Assembly (NCBI RefSeq): GCF_017311415.1 | Contig: NZ_JAEKIS010000003.1 | Location: 1 to 64,000 of the forward strand | Origin: Salipiger abyssi | GTDB lineage: Bacteria; Pseudomonadota; Alphaproteobacteria; Rhodobacterales; Rhodobacteraceae | Length of the DNA: 64,000 bases | Direction of reading: 5' to 3' | In this document: positions 36,011 to 44,967 of the stretch, in pieces | Layout: the number at the start of each line of letters is the position of its first letter | Numbering within the stretch: position 1 is the first letter of the stretch | Position numbers and translations under genes: made by a program | The notes under the pieces: model-generated | Told to the model about the DNA's origin: nothing | Databases searched by the model: none | What the model saw: only the letters and a program-made list of their open reading frames with translations

Positions 36011-36056
36011 GCAAATTCCTTCGAAGGAATTTGCAAAAGTCTTCGAAGACTTTTGC
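36011..36056. repeat. Two abutting 24-bp perfect palindromes
   Basis: The first palindrome (36011-36034) and the second (36033-36056) share two bases, and both are centred on TTCGAA with GCAAA outer ends. They lie between the convergent DMT and ArsR genes and can fold as two hairpins in either transcript, so they may act as a bidirectional terminator. The matched design suggests a mobile repeat unit. Confidence 0.75.
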
Positions 36057-36059
36057 GGC

Positions 36060-36395
36060 TCAGCCCTCGGAGGGCAGGTTCAGCTCCTGGGTCAGGAAAC
36101 GCTCGAACGCGTCGAGATTGACCGGTTCGACCAGCCCGAAGCTCACCATCCAGACCGAAGCCTCGCGCAGCGCGTCCGGCTCCAGCTTGCACCATTTCAC
36201 CCGCCCGCGCTTTTCCTGGCTGATGAGCCCGGCGGCGGCGAGGATCGCGAGGTGCTTCGAGATCGCCGCGAGCGAGGTTTCGAAGGGCTCGGCCACATCG
36301 GTCACCGCCATGTCGTCCTCGAGCAGCATCGCGAGGATGCGGCGGCGCGTCGGGTCGGCCAGCGCGGCGAAGACGGAGGAAAGCGTGTCGGTCAT
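36060..36395 (-). CDS. ArsR-family transcriptional regulator
   Basis: 111 residues from the ATG at 36395; an earlier in-frame ATG is possible. Winged helix: FAALADPTRRRILAML at the N-terminus and the recognition helix in ETSLAAISKHLAIL. Only one cysteine (C69 in KWCKLEPD), so it has neither the metal cluster of ArsR proper nor the two-Cys persulfide pair of SqrR/BigR. It resembles the SRPBCC-linked ArsR group; no such partner lies in the window. Confidence 0.88.
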   Translation of the reverse strand: MTDTLSSVFAALADPTRRRILAMLLEDDMAVTDVAEPFETSLAAISKHLAILAAAGLISQEKRGRVKWCKLEPDALREASVWMVSFGLVEPVNLDAFERFLTQELNLPSEG

Positions 36396-36586
36396 TCGGC
36401 CATAAGCCGTGCCGTGCCGCCGTCCGTCAAGCGCCATCGGGCAAACTCAACCGCGGGGTTGAATATGGAAATGCGGCATCGTTGGCGCTAACCGGTCCGG
36501 GCAGACCATGCCGCGTCGCGCCGCCTTCCCTGAAAGTCATTTTTTATCAGCATGTTGGGTTGGGCTAACATAGCGTTCACCGCTTC

Positions 36587-36615
36587 TTGACTCAGGCGCC
36601 CCCGCCGCATAGCAA
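36587..36615 (+). promoter_or_regulatory. Possible promoter of the atpI operon
   Basis: TTGACT (36587-36592), 17-base spacer, TAGCAA (36610-36615), 27 bases before the atpI ATG. The -35 is good, the -10 weak. Confidence 0.4.
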
Positions 36616-36642
36616 CATCGCGGAACTCCTCTTGGGGGCAGA

Positions 36643-36993
36643 ATGGTGGGCGATCCCGATCCAAAGCGGCAACTCGACGCGCTGGAGGCCAAGATCGCGG
36701 CGGTGAAAGCCGCCCGGGACAGCGACCGGACGCATCAGGAGGAGCATTATTCCCAGGCGCAGCTCGCCTGGCGGATGGTGACGGAAATGGTGGCCGGTCT
36801 CGGGATCGGCTTCGGCATCGGATACGGGCTCGATATGGTCTTTGGCACCACCCCGTTCCTCATGGTGCTGTTCACAGTGCTGGGTCTGGTCGCGGGCGTG
36901 CGGGTGATGCTGCGCAGCGCCGCCGAGATCCAGAAGGCGCAAACGGCCGAGGCGGCCGGAGAAGACGAGAAGAGGGATCGCGATGGCGACTGA
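36643..36993 (+). CDS. atpI: ATP synthase protein I
   Basis: 116 residues. A charged N-terminal helix (about 5-35) precedes two membrane helices (~45-65 and ~72-92, [17 protein letters not shown] then [17 protein letters not shown]). AtpI helps assemble the c-ring. It overlaps atpB by 11 bases and leads the Fo operon. Confidence 0.92.
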   Translation: MVGDPDPKRQLDALEAKIAAVKAARDSDRTHQEEHYSQAQLAWRMVTEMVAGLGIGFGIGYGLDMVFGTTPFLMVLFTVLGLVAGVRVMLRSAAEIQKAQTAEAAGEDEKRDRDGD

Positions 36994-37765
36994 AGCGACG
37001 CACGGTGCAGAGATGGCGGAACACGGCGCTGACGCGGGCGGCCTTGTCTTCCACCCGATGGATCAGTTCATCGTTAAGCCGCTCTTTGGCGACGGCGCGG
37101 TTGGCATGTTCACCATCACCAACGTGACGCTGTGGATGGCGATCGCCATTCTGGTCATCACCGGGCTGATGGTGCTGGGCACCTCGCGCCGCGCGGTCAT
37201 TCCCTCGCGCAGCCAGTCGGTCGCCGAGATGGCCTATGGCTTCATCTACAAGATGGTCGAGGACGTCGCCGGCAAGGACGGCCTGACCTACTTCCCCTAT
37301 ATCATGACGCTGTTCATGTTCATCGTGGTCTCGAACTTCCTCGGGCTGATCCCGATGAGCTTCACCACCACCTCGCATTTCGCGGTCACCGTGGTGCTGG
37401 CGCTCTGCGTGTTCCTCACCGTGACGATCATCGGCTTCGTCAAGAACGGCGCGTCCTTCCTGAGCCTCTTCTGGGTGTCGAGCGCGCCGCTGGCGCTGCG
37501 CCCGGTCCTGGCGATCATCGAGATCATCTCGTATTTCGTCCGCCCGGTCAGCCACTCCATCCGTCTTGCCGGCAACGTCATGGCAGGTCACGCGGTGATC
37601 AAGGTCTTCGCCGGCTTTGCTGGCCTCGCGCTGATCTCGCCGCTCTCGGTGGTCGCGATCACCGCGATCTACGGGCTCGAGGTGATGGTGGCCTTCGTTC
37701 AGGCCTATGTCTTCACGATCCTCACCTGCGTCTATCTGAAAGACGCGCTGCATCCGCATCACTGA
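36983..37765 (+). CDS. atpB: ATP synthase Fo subunit a
   Basis: 260 residues, five to six membrane helices. The essential arginine of the proton path is in [13 protein letters not shown], and the C-terminal helix contains [17 protein letters not shown]. Overlaps atpI by 11 bases. The F1 genes are not in the window; separate Fo and F1 operons are usual in Rhodobacteraceae. Confidence 0.97.
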   Translation: MATEATHGAEMAEHGADAGGLVFHPMDQFIVKPLFGDGAVGMFTITNVTLWMAIAILVITGLMVLGTSRRAVIPSRSQSVAEMAYGFIYKMVEDVAGKDGLTYFPYIMTLFMFIVVSNFLGLIPMSFTTTSHFAVTVVLALCVFLTVTIIGFVKNGASFLSLFWVSSAPLALRPVLAIIEIISYFVRPVSHSIRLAGNVMAGHAVIKVFAGFAGLALISPLSVVAITAIYGLEVMVAFVQAYVFTILTCVYLKDALHPHH

Positions 37766-37842
37766 ATGAACGGCGGGCGCTCTGCCCGCCGGACAACCGC
37801 ACACCCCTATCGACCAACTTCCACACGTAAGGAGATTTCACC

Positions 37843-38067
37843 ATGGAAGGTCAACTCGCACATATCGGCGCAGGTCTCGCAGGTCTCGGCACGGGTCTCG
37901 CCGCTCTCGGTGTGGGCAACGTCGCCGCCAACTTCCTGTCGGGCGCTCTGCGCAACCCGTCGGCTGCCGCGTCGCAAACCGCGACCCTCTTCATCGGCAT
38001 CGCATTTGCCGAAGCTCTGGGCATCTTCTCCTTCCTCGTTGCTCTGCTGCTGATGTTCGCCGTCTGA
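37843..38067 (+). CDS. atpE: ATP synthase Fo subunit c
   Basis: 74 residues, two helices. The proton-carrying Glu57 is in [10 protein letters not shown] and the RNPS loop joins the helices. A GGAG ribosome binding site and a 77-base leader separate it from atpB. A hairpin follows in the gap before the b' gene. Confidence 0.97.
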   Translation: MEGQLAHIGAGLAGLGTGLAALGVGNVAANFLSGALRNPSAAASQTATLFIGIAFAEALGIFSFLVALLLMFAV

Positions 38068-38092
38068 TCGACGGAACGACTATCCTTACGCG

Positions 38093-38122
38093 CGGGCGGC
38101 GCCGTTACTGACGGGCCGCCCG
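38093..38122 (+). promoter_or_regulatory. Hairpin between atpE and the b' gene
   Basis: CGGGCGGC pairs with GCCGCCCG around a 14-base loop, 26 bases after the atpE stop and with no T-run. Intergenic hairpins here can protect the c-subunit message, needed in excess. The role is inferred. Confidence 0.45.
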
Positions 38123-38153
38123 ATGTAGAGACAACGTTCCGACGGAGGACGAC

Positions 38154-38705
38154 ATGGCGACAGAACCTATCGCCGAAGAACTGGCCGGCACCTGCGTCGA
38201 CTCCCATGGTTCCGCCATCGGGATGCCGCAGCTCTGCGCCGACTGGATCCCGAACCAGGTCTTTTGGCTGGTCATCGCGCTGGTGGTGGTCTTCCTCGTG
38301 CTGTCGCGCATCGCTCTGCCGCGGATCGCATCGGTCCTGGCCGAGCGCCGGGGCACCATCACGAACGACATCGCCGCCGCCGAAGAGCTGAAACGCCAGG
38401 CGGCCGAGGCGGAAAAAGCCTATGACAAGGCGCTGGCCGATGCCCGTGCCGAGGCACAGGCCATCAGTCAGAAAACCCGCGACGAGATCAAGGCGCAGCT
38501 CGACGAAGCGACCGCCGCAGCCGACGCGCAGATCGCCGCCAAGACGGCGGAATCCGAAAAGGCGATTGCCGAGATCCGGGCTTCGGCCATGGAGAATGTC
38601 GAGCTCGTCGCCAAGGACACCGCCGGGGCCATCGTGGCCGCGCTGGGTGGGTCCGCCGATGCGGCGACCGTCTCGGCAGCCGTCGGCAACCGGATGAAAG
38701 GGTGA
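38154..38705 (+). CDS. ATP synthase Fo subunit b'
   Basis: 183 residues with one N-terminal helix (~36-58, [18 protein letters not shown]) and a long charged coiled coil (70-170). Alphaproteobacterial and photosynthetic ATP synthases have two unlike b-type stalk subunits; this is the first (b', often atpF2 or atpG). It follows atpE and precedes atpF by four bases. Confidence 0.93.
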   Translation: MATEPIAEELAGTCVDSHGSAIGMPQLCADWIPNQVFWLVIALVVVFLVLSRIALPRIASVLAERRGTITNDIAAAEELKRQAAEAEKAYDKALADARAEAQAISQKTRDEIKAQLDEATAAADAQIAAKTAESEKAIAEIRASAMENVELVAKDTAGAIVAALGGSADAATVSAAVGNRMKG

Positions 38706-38709
38706 GCCC

Positions 38710-39273
38710 ATGCGCAAGCTGATCGTCACCAGCGCCCTGAGCGCCAGCCTCGCCAGCCCCGCGCTGGCGGCAACGGGCCCGTTCTTCTCGTTGCGCAACA
38801 CCGATTTCGTGGTGCTGCTCGGCTTCCTGCTCTTCGTTGCGGTGCTCGTCTACTTCAAGGTGCCCGGGCTGCTGGGCAAGCAGCTCGACAAGCGCGCCGA
38901 GGGCATCCGCGACGAGCTCGACGAGGCCCGCGCGCTGCGCGAAGAGGCCCAGACGCTGCTCGCCTCCTACGAGCGCAAGCAGCAGGAGGTCTCCGAGCAG
39001 GCGGCGCAGATCGTTGCGAACGCCAAGCAGGAGGCGGAGAACGCCGCCGCGCAGGCGCATGAGGAGCTCAAGGTCTCCATCGCCCGCCGGCTCGCCACCG
39101 CCGAGGACCAGATCGCCGCGGCGCAGGCCTCTGCCGTGAAAGAGGTGCGCGACCGTGCCGCCGCCGTGGCCGTGGCCGCCGCGCGCGACGTGATTGCGCA
39201 GCAGACCAGCGCCTCCGACAAGGATCGCCTGATCGACGAGTCTATCGCGGAAGTGGGCGCCAAGCTGCACTGA
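38710..39273 (+). CDS. atpF: ATP synthase Fo subunit b
   Basis: 187 residues. A membrane helix (~35-58, FVVLLGFLLFVAVLVYFKVP) follows a short hydrophobic N-terminus, then a coiled coil rich in Ala, Glu and Gln. Forms the peripheral stalk with b'. Last of the operon, followed by a strong terminator. Confidence 0.95.
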   Translation: MRKLIVTSALSASLASPALAATGPFFSLRNTDFVVLLGFLLFVAVLVYFKVPGLLGKQLDKRAEGIRDELDEARALREEAQTLLASYERKQQEVSEQAAQIVANAKQEAENAAAQAHEELKVSIARRLATAEDQIAAAQASAVKEVRDRAAAVAVAAARDVIAQQTSASDKDRLIDESIAEVGAKLH

Positions 39274-39294
39274 TCCCGGCACAAAGCGATTGCG

Positions 39295-39324
39295 AAAAGC
39301 CCGGCCCCTGCGGCCGGGCTTTTT
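39295..39324 (+). terminator. Terminator of the Fo operon
   Basis: AAAAGCCCGGCC / GGCCGGGCTTTT around a five-base loop, running into T's, 22 bases beyond atpF. Confidence 0.92.
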
Positions 39325-39461
39325 GGTTGCCGGGGGAACACGATTTGCCTGCGCATTGGCCGAACTTGGGGGCGTAAGCCTTTTCTTGCCGACGGCCCCC
39401 AGATACGGTAGCGGCAACGATACCACAGCGGAACATGTGGGTTTCAATTCAAGAGGACAGC

Positions 39462-40271
39462 GTGGCACATATCATCGTCGTCGGGAACGAGAAGGGCGGG
39501 GCGGGCAAATCCACCGTCTCGATGCATGTGGCAACCGCTCTGGCGCGCATGGGCCACCGGGTCGGTGCGCTGGATCTTGACCTGCGGCAGCGCACCATGG
39601 GGCGCTACTGCGACAATCGCCGCCGCTTTCTGGACGCCGAGGGCCTGTCGCTTCCCAGCCCGGTCTATATGGATCTGCCCGAGATCCAGCAGGACGCACT
39701 GGCGCCGGGCGAGAACGCCTATGATCACCGGCTGAGCAAGGCGGTCTCGGCGCTGGAGGCGAACTCGGATTTCATCCTGATCGACTGCCCGGGCTCTCAT
39801 ACCCGGTTGAGCCAAGTGGCGCATTCGCTCGCCGATACGCTGATCACGCCGCTGAACGACAGTTTCATCGATTTCGACCTGCTGGCGCGCATCGACAACG
39901 ATGGCGAAAAGATCCTCGGACCCTCGGTCTATTCCGAAATGGTCTGGAGCGCGCGGCAGCTCCGTGCGCAGGCGGGGCTGAAACCCATCGACTGGATCGT
40001 GCTGCGCAACCGCCTCGGCGCGCAGCAGATGATCAACAAGATGAAGATGGAAAAGGCGCTGGAGCGGCTCTCCAAGCGCATCGGCTTCCGCATCGCGCCG
40101 GGCTTTTCCGAGCGGGTGATCTTCCGGGAGCTGTTCCCGCGTGGGCTGACCCTGCTCGATCTCAAGGATATCGGGGTCAAGCAGCTCAATATCTCCAACG
40201 TCGCCGCGCGGCAGGAGCTGCGCGATCTCATGGTTGCGCTGGATCTGCCCGGGGTGACCGTTCGCTTCTGA
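39462..40271 (+). CDS. mipZ: MipZ-like division-site ATPase (ParA family)
   Basis: 269 residues from a GTG at 39462 with AGAGGAC eight bases upstream; an ATG nine codons earlier is a weaker choice. Deviant Walker A GNEKGGAGKS (8-17), DLDLRQRTMGRYCDNR and IDCPGSHTRLS place it in the MipZ/ParA group. In Alphaproteobacteria MipZ forms a bipolar gradient that positions FtsZ at midcell. Convergent with smc. Confidence 0.92.
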   Translation: MAHIIVVGNEKGGAGKSTVSMHVATALARMGHRVGALDLDLRQRTMGRYCDNRRRFLDAEGLSLPSPVYMDLPEIQQDALAPGENAYDHRLSKAVSALEANSDFILIDCPGSHTRLSQVAHSLADTLITPLNDSFIDFDLLARIDNDGEKILGPSVYSEMVWSARQLRAQAGLKPIDWIVLRNRLGAQQMINKMKMEKALERLSKRIGFRIAPGFSERVIFRELFPRGLTLLDLKDIGVKQLNISNVAARQELRDLMVALDLPGVTVRF

Positions 40272-40281
40272 ATATGACAAA

Positions 40282-40301
40282 GGCGGGCCCCGGGGCCCGC
40301 C
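40282..40301. terminator. 20-bp palindrome between mipZ and smc
   Basis: GGCGGGCCCC/GGGGCCCGCC, a perfect palindrome between convergent genes. No T-run on either side, so it may stabilise or weakly terminate both messages. Confidence 0.5.
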
Positions 40302-40325
40302 GCTACGCCGCGCCTGTCAGGGCGC

Positions 40326-43300
40326 TCAGGCGACCATCTTCTCCGCTTTCTTGAGATCGACCGAAACCAGCTGGGACACGCCCTGTTCCTGCATGGTCAC
40401 GCCGAACAGGCGGTCCATCCGCGCCATGGTCACCGCGTGGTGGGTGATGATCAGGAAGCGCGTCTCGGTGCGGCGGCACATCTCGTCGAGCAGATCGCAG
40501 AACCGCGTCACGTTGGCGTCGTCGAGCGGCGCGTCCACCTCGTCCAGCACACAGATCGGCGCCGGGTTCGCCAGGAACACCGCAAAGATCAGCGCCAGCG
40601 CGGTCAGCGTCTGTTCGCCGCCGGAGAGCAGCGACAGGGTCGAGAGCTTCTTGCCCGGCGGCTGGCACATGATCTCCAGCCCGGCCTCCAGCGGGTCGTC
40701 GCTTTCGACCATCACCAGATTGGCCTCGCCGCCATTGAAGAGATGGGTGAAGAGCATCGAGAAATTGCTGTTCACCTGCTCGAACGCGGTCAGCAGCCGC
40801 TCGCGCCCCTCGCGGTTGAGCGAGGCGATGCCGGAGCGCAGCGTCTTGATCGCCTCCTCCAGATCCTGCTTTTCCGAGATCAGCGTATCGTGCTCTTCCT
40901 GCACCTCGCGGGCGTCCTCCTCGGCGCGCAGGTTCACCGCGCCCAGCGAATCGCGCTGGCGTTTCAGCCGGTTGACCTCTGCCTCGATCTGCTCGGCGCC
41001 CTGCATCTCCTGAGCATTGGCGCCCAGCCGGTCGAGCAGCTTGGCCGGGGTGGTCTCCTGCTCTTCGAGAATGCGCTCGGCGGCGTAATCCACCGTCTCG
41101 CGCGCCGCCTCGACCCGGGCCTCGGCACGGGCACGCGCCTCGCGCGCCTCCGAGGCCGCGCGTTCCGCGTCACGCTCGGCGCCGATGGCCTCGCGCAGCG
41201 CACTCTCGGCCGTGGACAGCGCATCGGTGGCGCTGGCCTTGCGCGCCTCGGCCTGCGCGATGGCCTGGCTCAGCTCGTCGCGCTTCGCCGCCAGTTCGGC
41301 GGGGGCGGAAGACGCCTCCTTCAGCTCGGCCTCGGCGGCGCCCTTGCGCTCGGCCAGCTCGGCGCTGCGTTTCTCGGCGGTCTCCAGCCGGTGGCGCCAG
41401 CCCGACAGCTCCTTGGTGACCTGCTGCGCGCGCGACTTGCGGGCATCGCCCTCGCGGCGCAGCTCGTCATGGGCGGAGCGCTTGGCAATCATCGTCATCC
41501 GCGCCGCCTCGACGGTCAGCTTGATGTCCTCGACCTCGGCGCGGGCGCTTTCCAGATCGCCGAGCTCCGCCACCGCGCGCTCGGCCTCTGTGAGCTGCTT
41601 GCGCGCGCCGGTGGCCTCGTCCTCGTGGCGTTTCACCGCCATGGCGAGGCTCTCCAGCTTGCCCTCGGCCATGTTGCGGTCGGCCTCGGCGCGGTTCATT
41701 GCGCGGGTCGCCTCGTTCAGCCGCTGATCGGCCTCGCGCCGGGCCTCGCGCGCGGATTTGTCGGCCTGGGTCAGCTCCGCCAGCCGCGTCACAAGCGCCT
41801 CATGCGCGGCGCGCATGCCATCGACCTTGGCGGTGGCGGCGGCCATTTCCTGTTTCAGCGTTTCCAGCTTGTTGAGCTGTTCCAGACGCAGCGCGGCGGC
41901 GGAGGGCGCATCTTCGGCCCAGGCGCGATAGCCGTCCCAGCGCCAGAGATCGCCCTCGACACTCACCAGCCGCTGGCCCGGTTTCAGCTGCGGCTGGAGC
42001 CGCGGACCCTCATCCGCCTCCACCAGCCCGATCTGACCCATGCGCCGGACCAGAACGTCCGGCACCGAGACGTGATGGGTGAGCGCGGTGACGCCGGCGG
42101 GCAGCGGCTGATCGCTGGGGTAGGGGGGCAGCACCGCCCAGCCGGTGGGGCCGTCGGCCTCCACCTCGGGCGCGCGCAGGTCGTCGGCGAGCGCCGCGCC
42201 GAGCGCCTTTTCAAAGCCCTGCTCGACCTGAAGCCGGTCGAGGATCTGGCCGCCCTCCGCCGTGTCGCGGTCGAGCAGCCGGGCGAGTGCGGTGACCTCG
42301 GCGCGCAGCGCGTTGAACTCGCCTTCGGCCTCCGAGCGCTCCGCCCGCGCCTCGGCCTCGCGCGACTGCGCATCGGCGCGCGCGGCATCGGCATCGGTCA
42401 GCAGCTTGTCGGCACGCTCGGCCATCGCCTGCGCCTGATCGGTGCGGGTGCGTGCGGTCTCCATCGCCTCGGCGGCGCCGGAAAGGGTCTGCTTGGCCGC
42501 CGAGACGGCCTCGCGCGCCCGCGCTGCCTCGCCCTCGTGGCGGTCGAGCGTCTTGCGCGCATCGGCGAGGAAGCGGTGGGCCGACTGGTGGCGGGCGGCG
42601 AGCCGCGCCACATCCTCGGTGCGCTGCGACAGATCCGCCTCGCGCGCCTGAAGCATCGCCGCCGCCTCGCGTGCGGACTCGGAGGCCTCGGTCAGCCGGT
42701 CGTCATGGCCCTCGCCGGCCTTTGCCAGCTCGCGCGCTTCCCAGTCGAGCCGCTCGATGGTCTCGCCCGCGTCGCGGTTGAGCCCGGCCTCGCGCTCCAT
42801 GTCCTTGGACATCTGCTCGATGCGGCGGGTCAGGGCGGCGATGGTCTCCGCCGCGCGCGTTTCTTGATCGGTGAGCGTGTCGCGCTGCACCGAGAGCCGT
42901 TGCAGGATCGCCGTGGCGATGCTCTCCTCCTCGCGCAGCGGCGGCAGCGCCTCTTCTCTCTGCGCACGTAGGGTCGCGGCGGCGCGCGCCGCACCCTCGG
43001 CCTGGGCGGCGGCGGTGACCTTTTCGCGGTGCCCGGCCTCGGCCTGCACGCGCGCCTCGTCTGCCTCCTTCCAGCGGCGGAACAGCAGCAGCCCCTCGGC
43101 GCGGCGCAGATCCTCGCCGATCGCCTTGTAGCGCGCCGCCTGCTTCGCCTGCCGTTCGAGCTGCGCGAGCTGGGCCGCGAGCTGCTCGATCACGTCGTCG
43201 ACGCGCAGCAGGTTGGCGTCGGTCGCGTTCAGCTTCAGCTCGGCCTCGTGGCGGCGCTGGTAGAGCCCCGAGATGCCGGCGGCCTCTTCGAGAATGCGGC

Positions 43301-43814
43301 GGCGGTTCTTGGGCTTGGCGTTGATCAGCTCCGAGATCTGCCCCTGCCGCACCAGTGCCGGCGAATGCGCCCCGGTCGAGGCGTCGGCAAAGAGCATCTG
43401 AATGTCGCGCGCGCGCACATCCTTACTGTTGGCCTTGTAGGCCGAGCCCACGTCGCGGGTGATGCGCCGCACGATGTCGAGCTGGTCGCTGTCGTTGAAC
43501 CCGGCGGGGGCCAGCCGGTCGGAATTGTCGATGCTGAGGCTGACCTCGGCGAAATTCCGGGCCGGACGCGAGGCAGCGCCGGCGAAGATCACGTCTTCCA
43601 TGCCCGAGCCGCGCATCGCCTTGGCGCGGTTCTCGCCCATCACCCAGCGCAGCGCTTCCAGCAGGTTGGACTTGCCGCAGCCATTCGGCCCCACGACACC
43701 GGTCAGACCCTCGGCGATGACGAGGTCCGTCGGGTCGACGAAGCTCTTGAAGCCCGTCAGTCTGAGACGTGAAAAACGCAAATCTGCCTGCCCTGATTCC
43801 GGTTTGCCCACCAC
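40326..43814 (-). CDS. smc: Chromosome segregation protein SMC
   Basis: 1162 residues. Walker A GPNGCGKSN at 42-50 in the N-terminal head, two long coiled coils separated by a hinge (about 500-660, with VLPPYPSDQPLPAG), and the C-terminal head with signature LSGGEQTLTALAL and Walker B ICVLDEVDAPLDDAN. It organises and segregates the chromosome with ScpAB. Its stop-end faces mipZ, so two chromosome/division genes are convergent. Confidence 0.97.
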   Translation of the reverse strand: MVGKPESGQADLRFSRLRLTGFKSFVDPTDLVIAEGLTGVVGPNGCGKSNLLEALRWVMGENRAKAMRGSGMEDVIFAGAASRPARNFAEVSLSIDNSDRLAPAGFNDSDQLDIVRRITRDVGSAYKANSKDVRARDIQMLFADASTGAHSPALVRQGQISELINAKPKNRRRILEEAAGISGLYQRRHEAELKLNATDANLLRVDDVIEQLAAQLAQLERQAKQAARYKAIGEDLRRAEGLLLFRRWKEADEARVQAEAGHREKVTAAAQAEGAARAAATLRAQREEALPPLREEESIATAILQRLSVQRDTLTDQETRAAETIAALTRRIEQMSKDMEREAGLNRDAGETIERLDWEARELAKAGEGHDDRLTEASESAREAAAMLQAREADLSQRTEDVARLAARHQSAHRFLADARKTLDRHEGEAARAREAVSAAKQTLSGAAEAMETARTRTDQAQAMAERADKLLTDADAARADAQSREAEARAERSEAEGEFNALRAEVTALARLLDRDTAEGGQILDRLQVEQGFEKALGAALADDLRAPEVEADGPTGWAVLPPYPSDQPLPAGVTALTHHVSVPDVLVRRMGQIGLVEADEGPRLQPQLKPGQRLVSVEGDLWRWDGYRAWAEDAPSAAALRLEQLNKLETLKQEMAAATAKVDGMRAAHEALVTRLAELTQADKSAREARREADQRLNEATRAMNRAEADRNMAEGKLESLAMAVKRHEDEATGARKQLTEAERAVAELGDLESARAEVEDIKLTVEAARMTMIAKRSAHDELRREGDARKSRAQQVTKELSGWRHRLETAEKRSAELAERKGAAEAELKEASSAPAELAAKRDELSQAIAQAEARKASATDALSTAESALREAIGAERDAERAASEAREARARAEARVEAARETVDYAAERILEEQETTPAKLLDRLGANAQEMQGAEQIEAEVNRLKRQRDSLGAVNLRAEEDAREVQEEHDTLISEKQDLEEAIKTLRSGIASLNREGRERLLTAFEQVNSNFSMLFTHLFNGGEANLVMVESDDPLEAGLEIMCQPPGKKLSTLSLLSGGEQTLTALALIFAVFLANPAPICVLDEVDAPLDDANVTRFCDLLDEMCRRTETRFLIITHHAVTMARMDRLFGVTMQEQGVSQLVSVDLKKAEKMVA

Positions 43815-43970
43815 TGTGCCGGTCGGCGCCCGGGTGAGTCAAACGCTTTGCTCTGGATATCGCGGTGAAGCGGCTATTATCCACAAGATATTGCGGAATT
43901 TCGCGCAACGTGCTGACTTGACGGAACGTCTGTTAGCGCGTTTCATCTCAAGGCTAGCCAGGAGCTGCCC

Positions 43971-44429
43971 ATGCCGCTTGCCATTCACCCCGTCTCGCCC
44001 CGCGATCCGCGCGCCGTGGCGCTTTTGTCCGAAAGCCATGCGCTGATGAACGCGCTCTTTCCGGCGGAGGAGAACCATTATCTCGATGTCGATGAGCTTT
44101 GCGCCGAGGGCATCACCTTCTTCGGGGCCGAGGAGGGGGGCGAGCTTTTGGGGTGTGCGGCGCTGGCGCGGCGCGAGGGCTATGGCGAGGTGAAATCCAT
44201 GTTCGTGGCGCCCGAGGCGCGGGGCATCGGCGTGGCGCGCCGGCTGCTGGCGCATCTGGAGCGCACCGCTCAGGAAGAGGCGCTGCCGCTGCTGCGGCTG
44301 GAGACCGGCGACAGGCTCGCCGCCGCAGTGTCGCTCTACGAAGGGCAGGGCTATCGCCGTTGCGGGCCGTTCGGCGGCTATGTCGCCAACGGGTCGAGCG
44401 TGTTCTACGAAAAGCCGGTTCAGGCATAG
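43971..44429 (+). CDS. GNAT-family N-acetyltransferase
   Basis: 152 residues. CoA-binding motif SMFVAPEARGIGVARRLLAHLER and ETGDRLAAAVSLYEGQGYRR are clear. Divergent from smc; unlike the ffh array it is a stand-alone PhnO/RimI-like single domain. Substrate unknown. Confidence 0.9.
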   Translation: MPLAIHPVSPRDPRAVALLSESHALMNALFPAEENHYLDVDELCAEGITFFGAEEGGELLGCAALARREGYGEVKSMFVAPEARGIGVARRLLAHLERTAQEEALPLLRLETGDRLAAAVSLYEGQGYRRCGPFGGYVANGSSVFYEKPVQA

Positions 44430-44439
44430 CCGCCCCCGC

Positions 44440-44838
44440 TCAGTATTCCGTACATTCCATCGAGGCGCTGCCGCCCAGTCGGTCGGTATAATAGGCGTCG
44501 AAGATCTCGCAGGAGATCGTGCGGCGGCGCGGCTGTCTCGGTGCCGGCGCCCCGTCGCAGGACAGCCCCATCACCATCATCGCCGGATCGCCGGTGACCC
44601 AGGCCGGCACGCAGCCGGTTTCCTGTGCGACGGCCAGTTGCGCGCGTTCGGATATCGGGCCGAAGCGGGCGGGGAATTCCGGGCTGGTGCGGATCACCTC
44701 GGCCACGCGGTCCTTTACCCGGATGGTGAAGCGCGAGCCCTCGACCTCGCGCGTCACGGCTGGCACGCCGCGAAAGCCCGGGCCTGCCATGTCGCAGCCC
44801 ACCAGAAGAAGAACACCCAAGATCGCCCCGCGTCGCAT
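44440..44838 (-). CDS. Hypothetical lipoprotein
   Basis: 132 residues. Signal peptide with lipobox LVGC (Cys15). The mature part has three more cysteines (ETGCVPAW, LSCDGA, ISCEIF, and one near the end), suggesting disulfides in the periplasm. No family recognised. Convergent with the GNAT gene. Confidence 0.7.
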   Translation of the reverse strand: MRRGAILGVLLLVGCDMAGPGFRGVPAVTREVEGSRFTIRVKDRVAEVIRTSPEFPARFGPISERAQLAVAQETGCVPAWVTGDPAMMVMGLSCDGAPAPRQPRRRTISCEIFDAYYTDRLGGSASMECTEY

Positions 44839-44906
44839 CGCCTCAGAAAGCCCGATGAGGGTTAAGACGCAGTTAACCGCGACGCGGGACAGGCTGTCGC
44901 AGGGAA

Positions 44907-44934
44907 TTTACATTCTGATTTTAGAATGTAATTT
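44907..44934 (+). promoter_or_regulatory. SqrR/BigR-type operator and promoter of the ten-helix gene
   Basis: The palindrome TTACATTC-N8-GAATGTAA (44908-44931) contains ATTC-N8-GAAT at 44912-44927. A -35 like TTTACA (44907-44912) and a -10 like TAATTT (44929-44934) lie 16 bases apart around it, the same layout as at the SQR fusion gene. It is 37 bases before the ATG. Confidence 0.75.
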
Positions 44935-44967
44935 GGTCTCTGAAATCAGACTGTCACGGAGGCTGTC

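Noticed and set aside
36060-36395. ArsR regulator considered as the SqrR/BigR sensor for the three operators
   Set aside because: It has a single cysteine; SqrR/BigR need a conserved pair. It is also next to none of the sites.
40437-42971. An 844-codon plus-strand frame inside smc
   Set aside because: Antisense to the coiled coils of smc; Leu/Gly/Arg-rich noise with no start signal.
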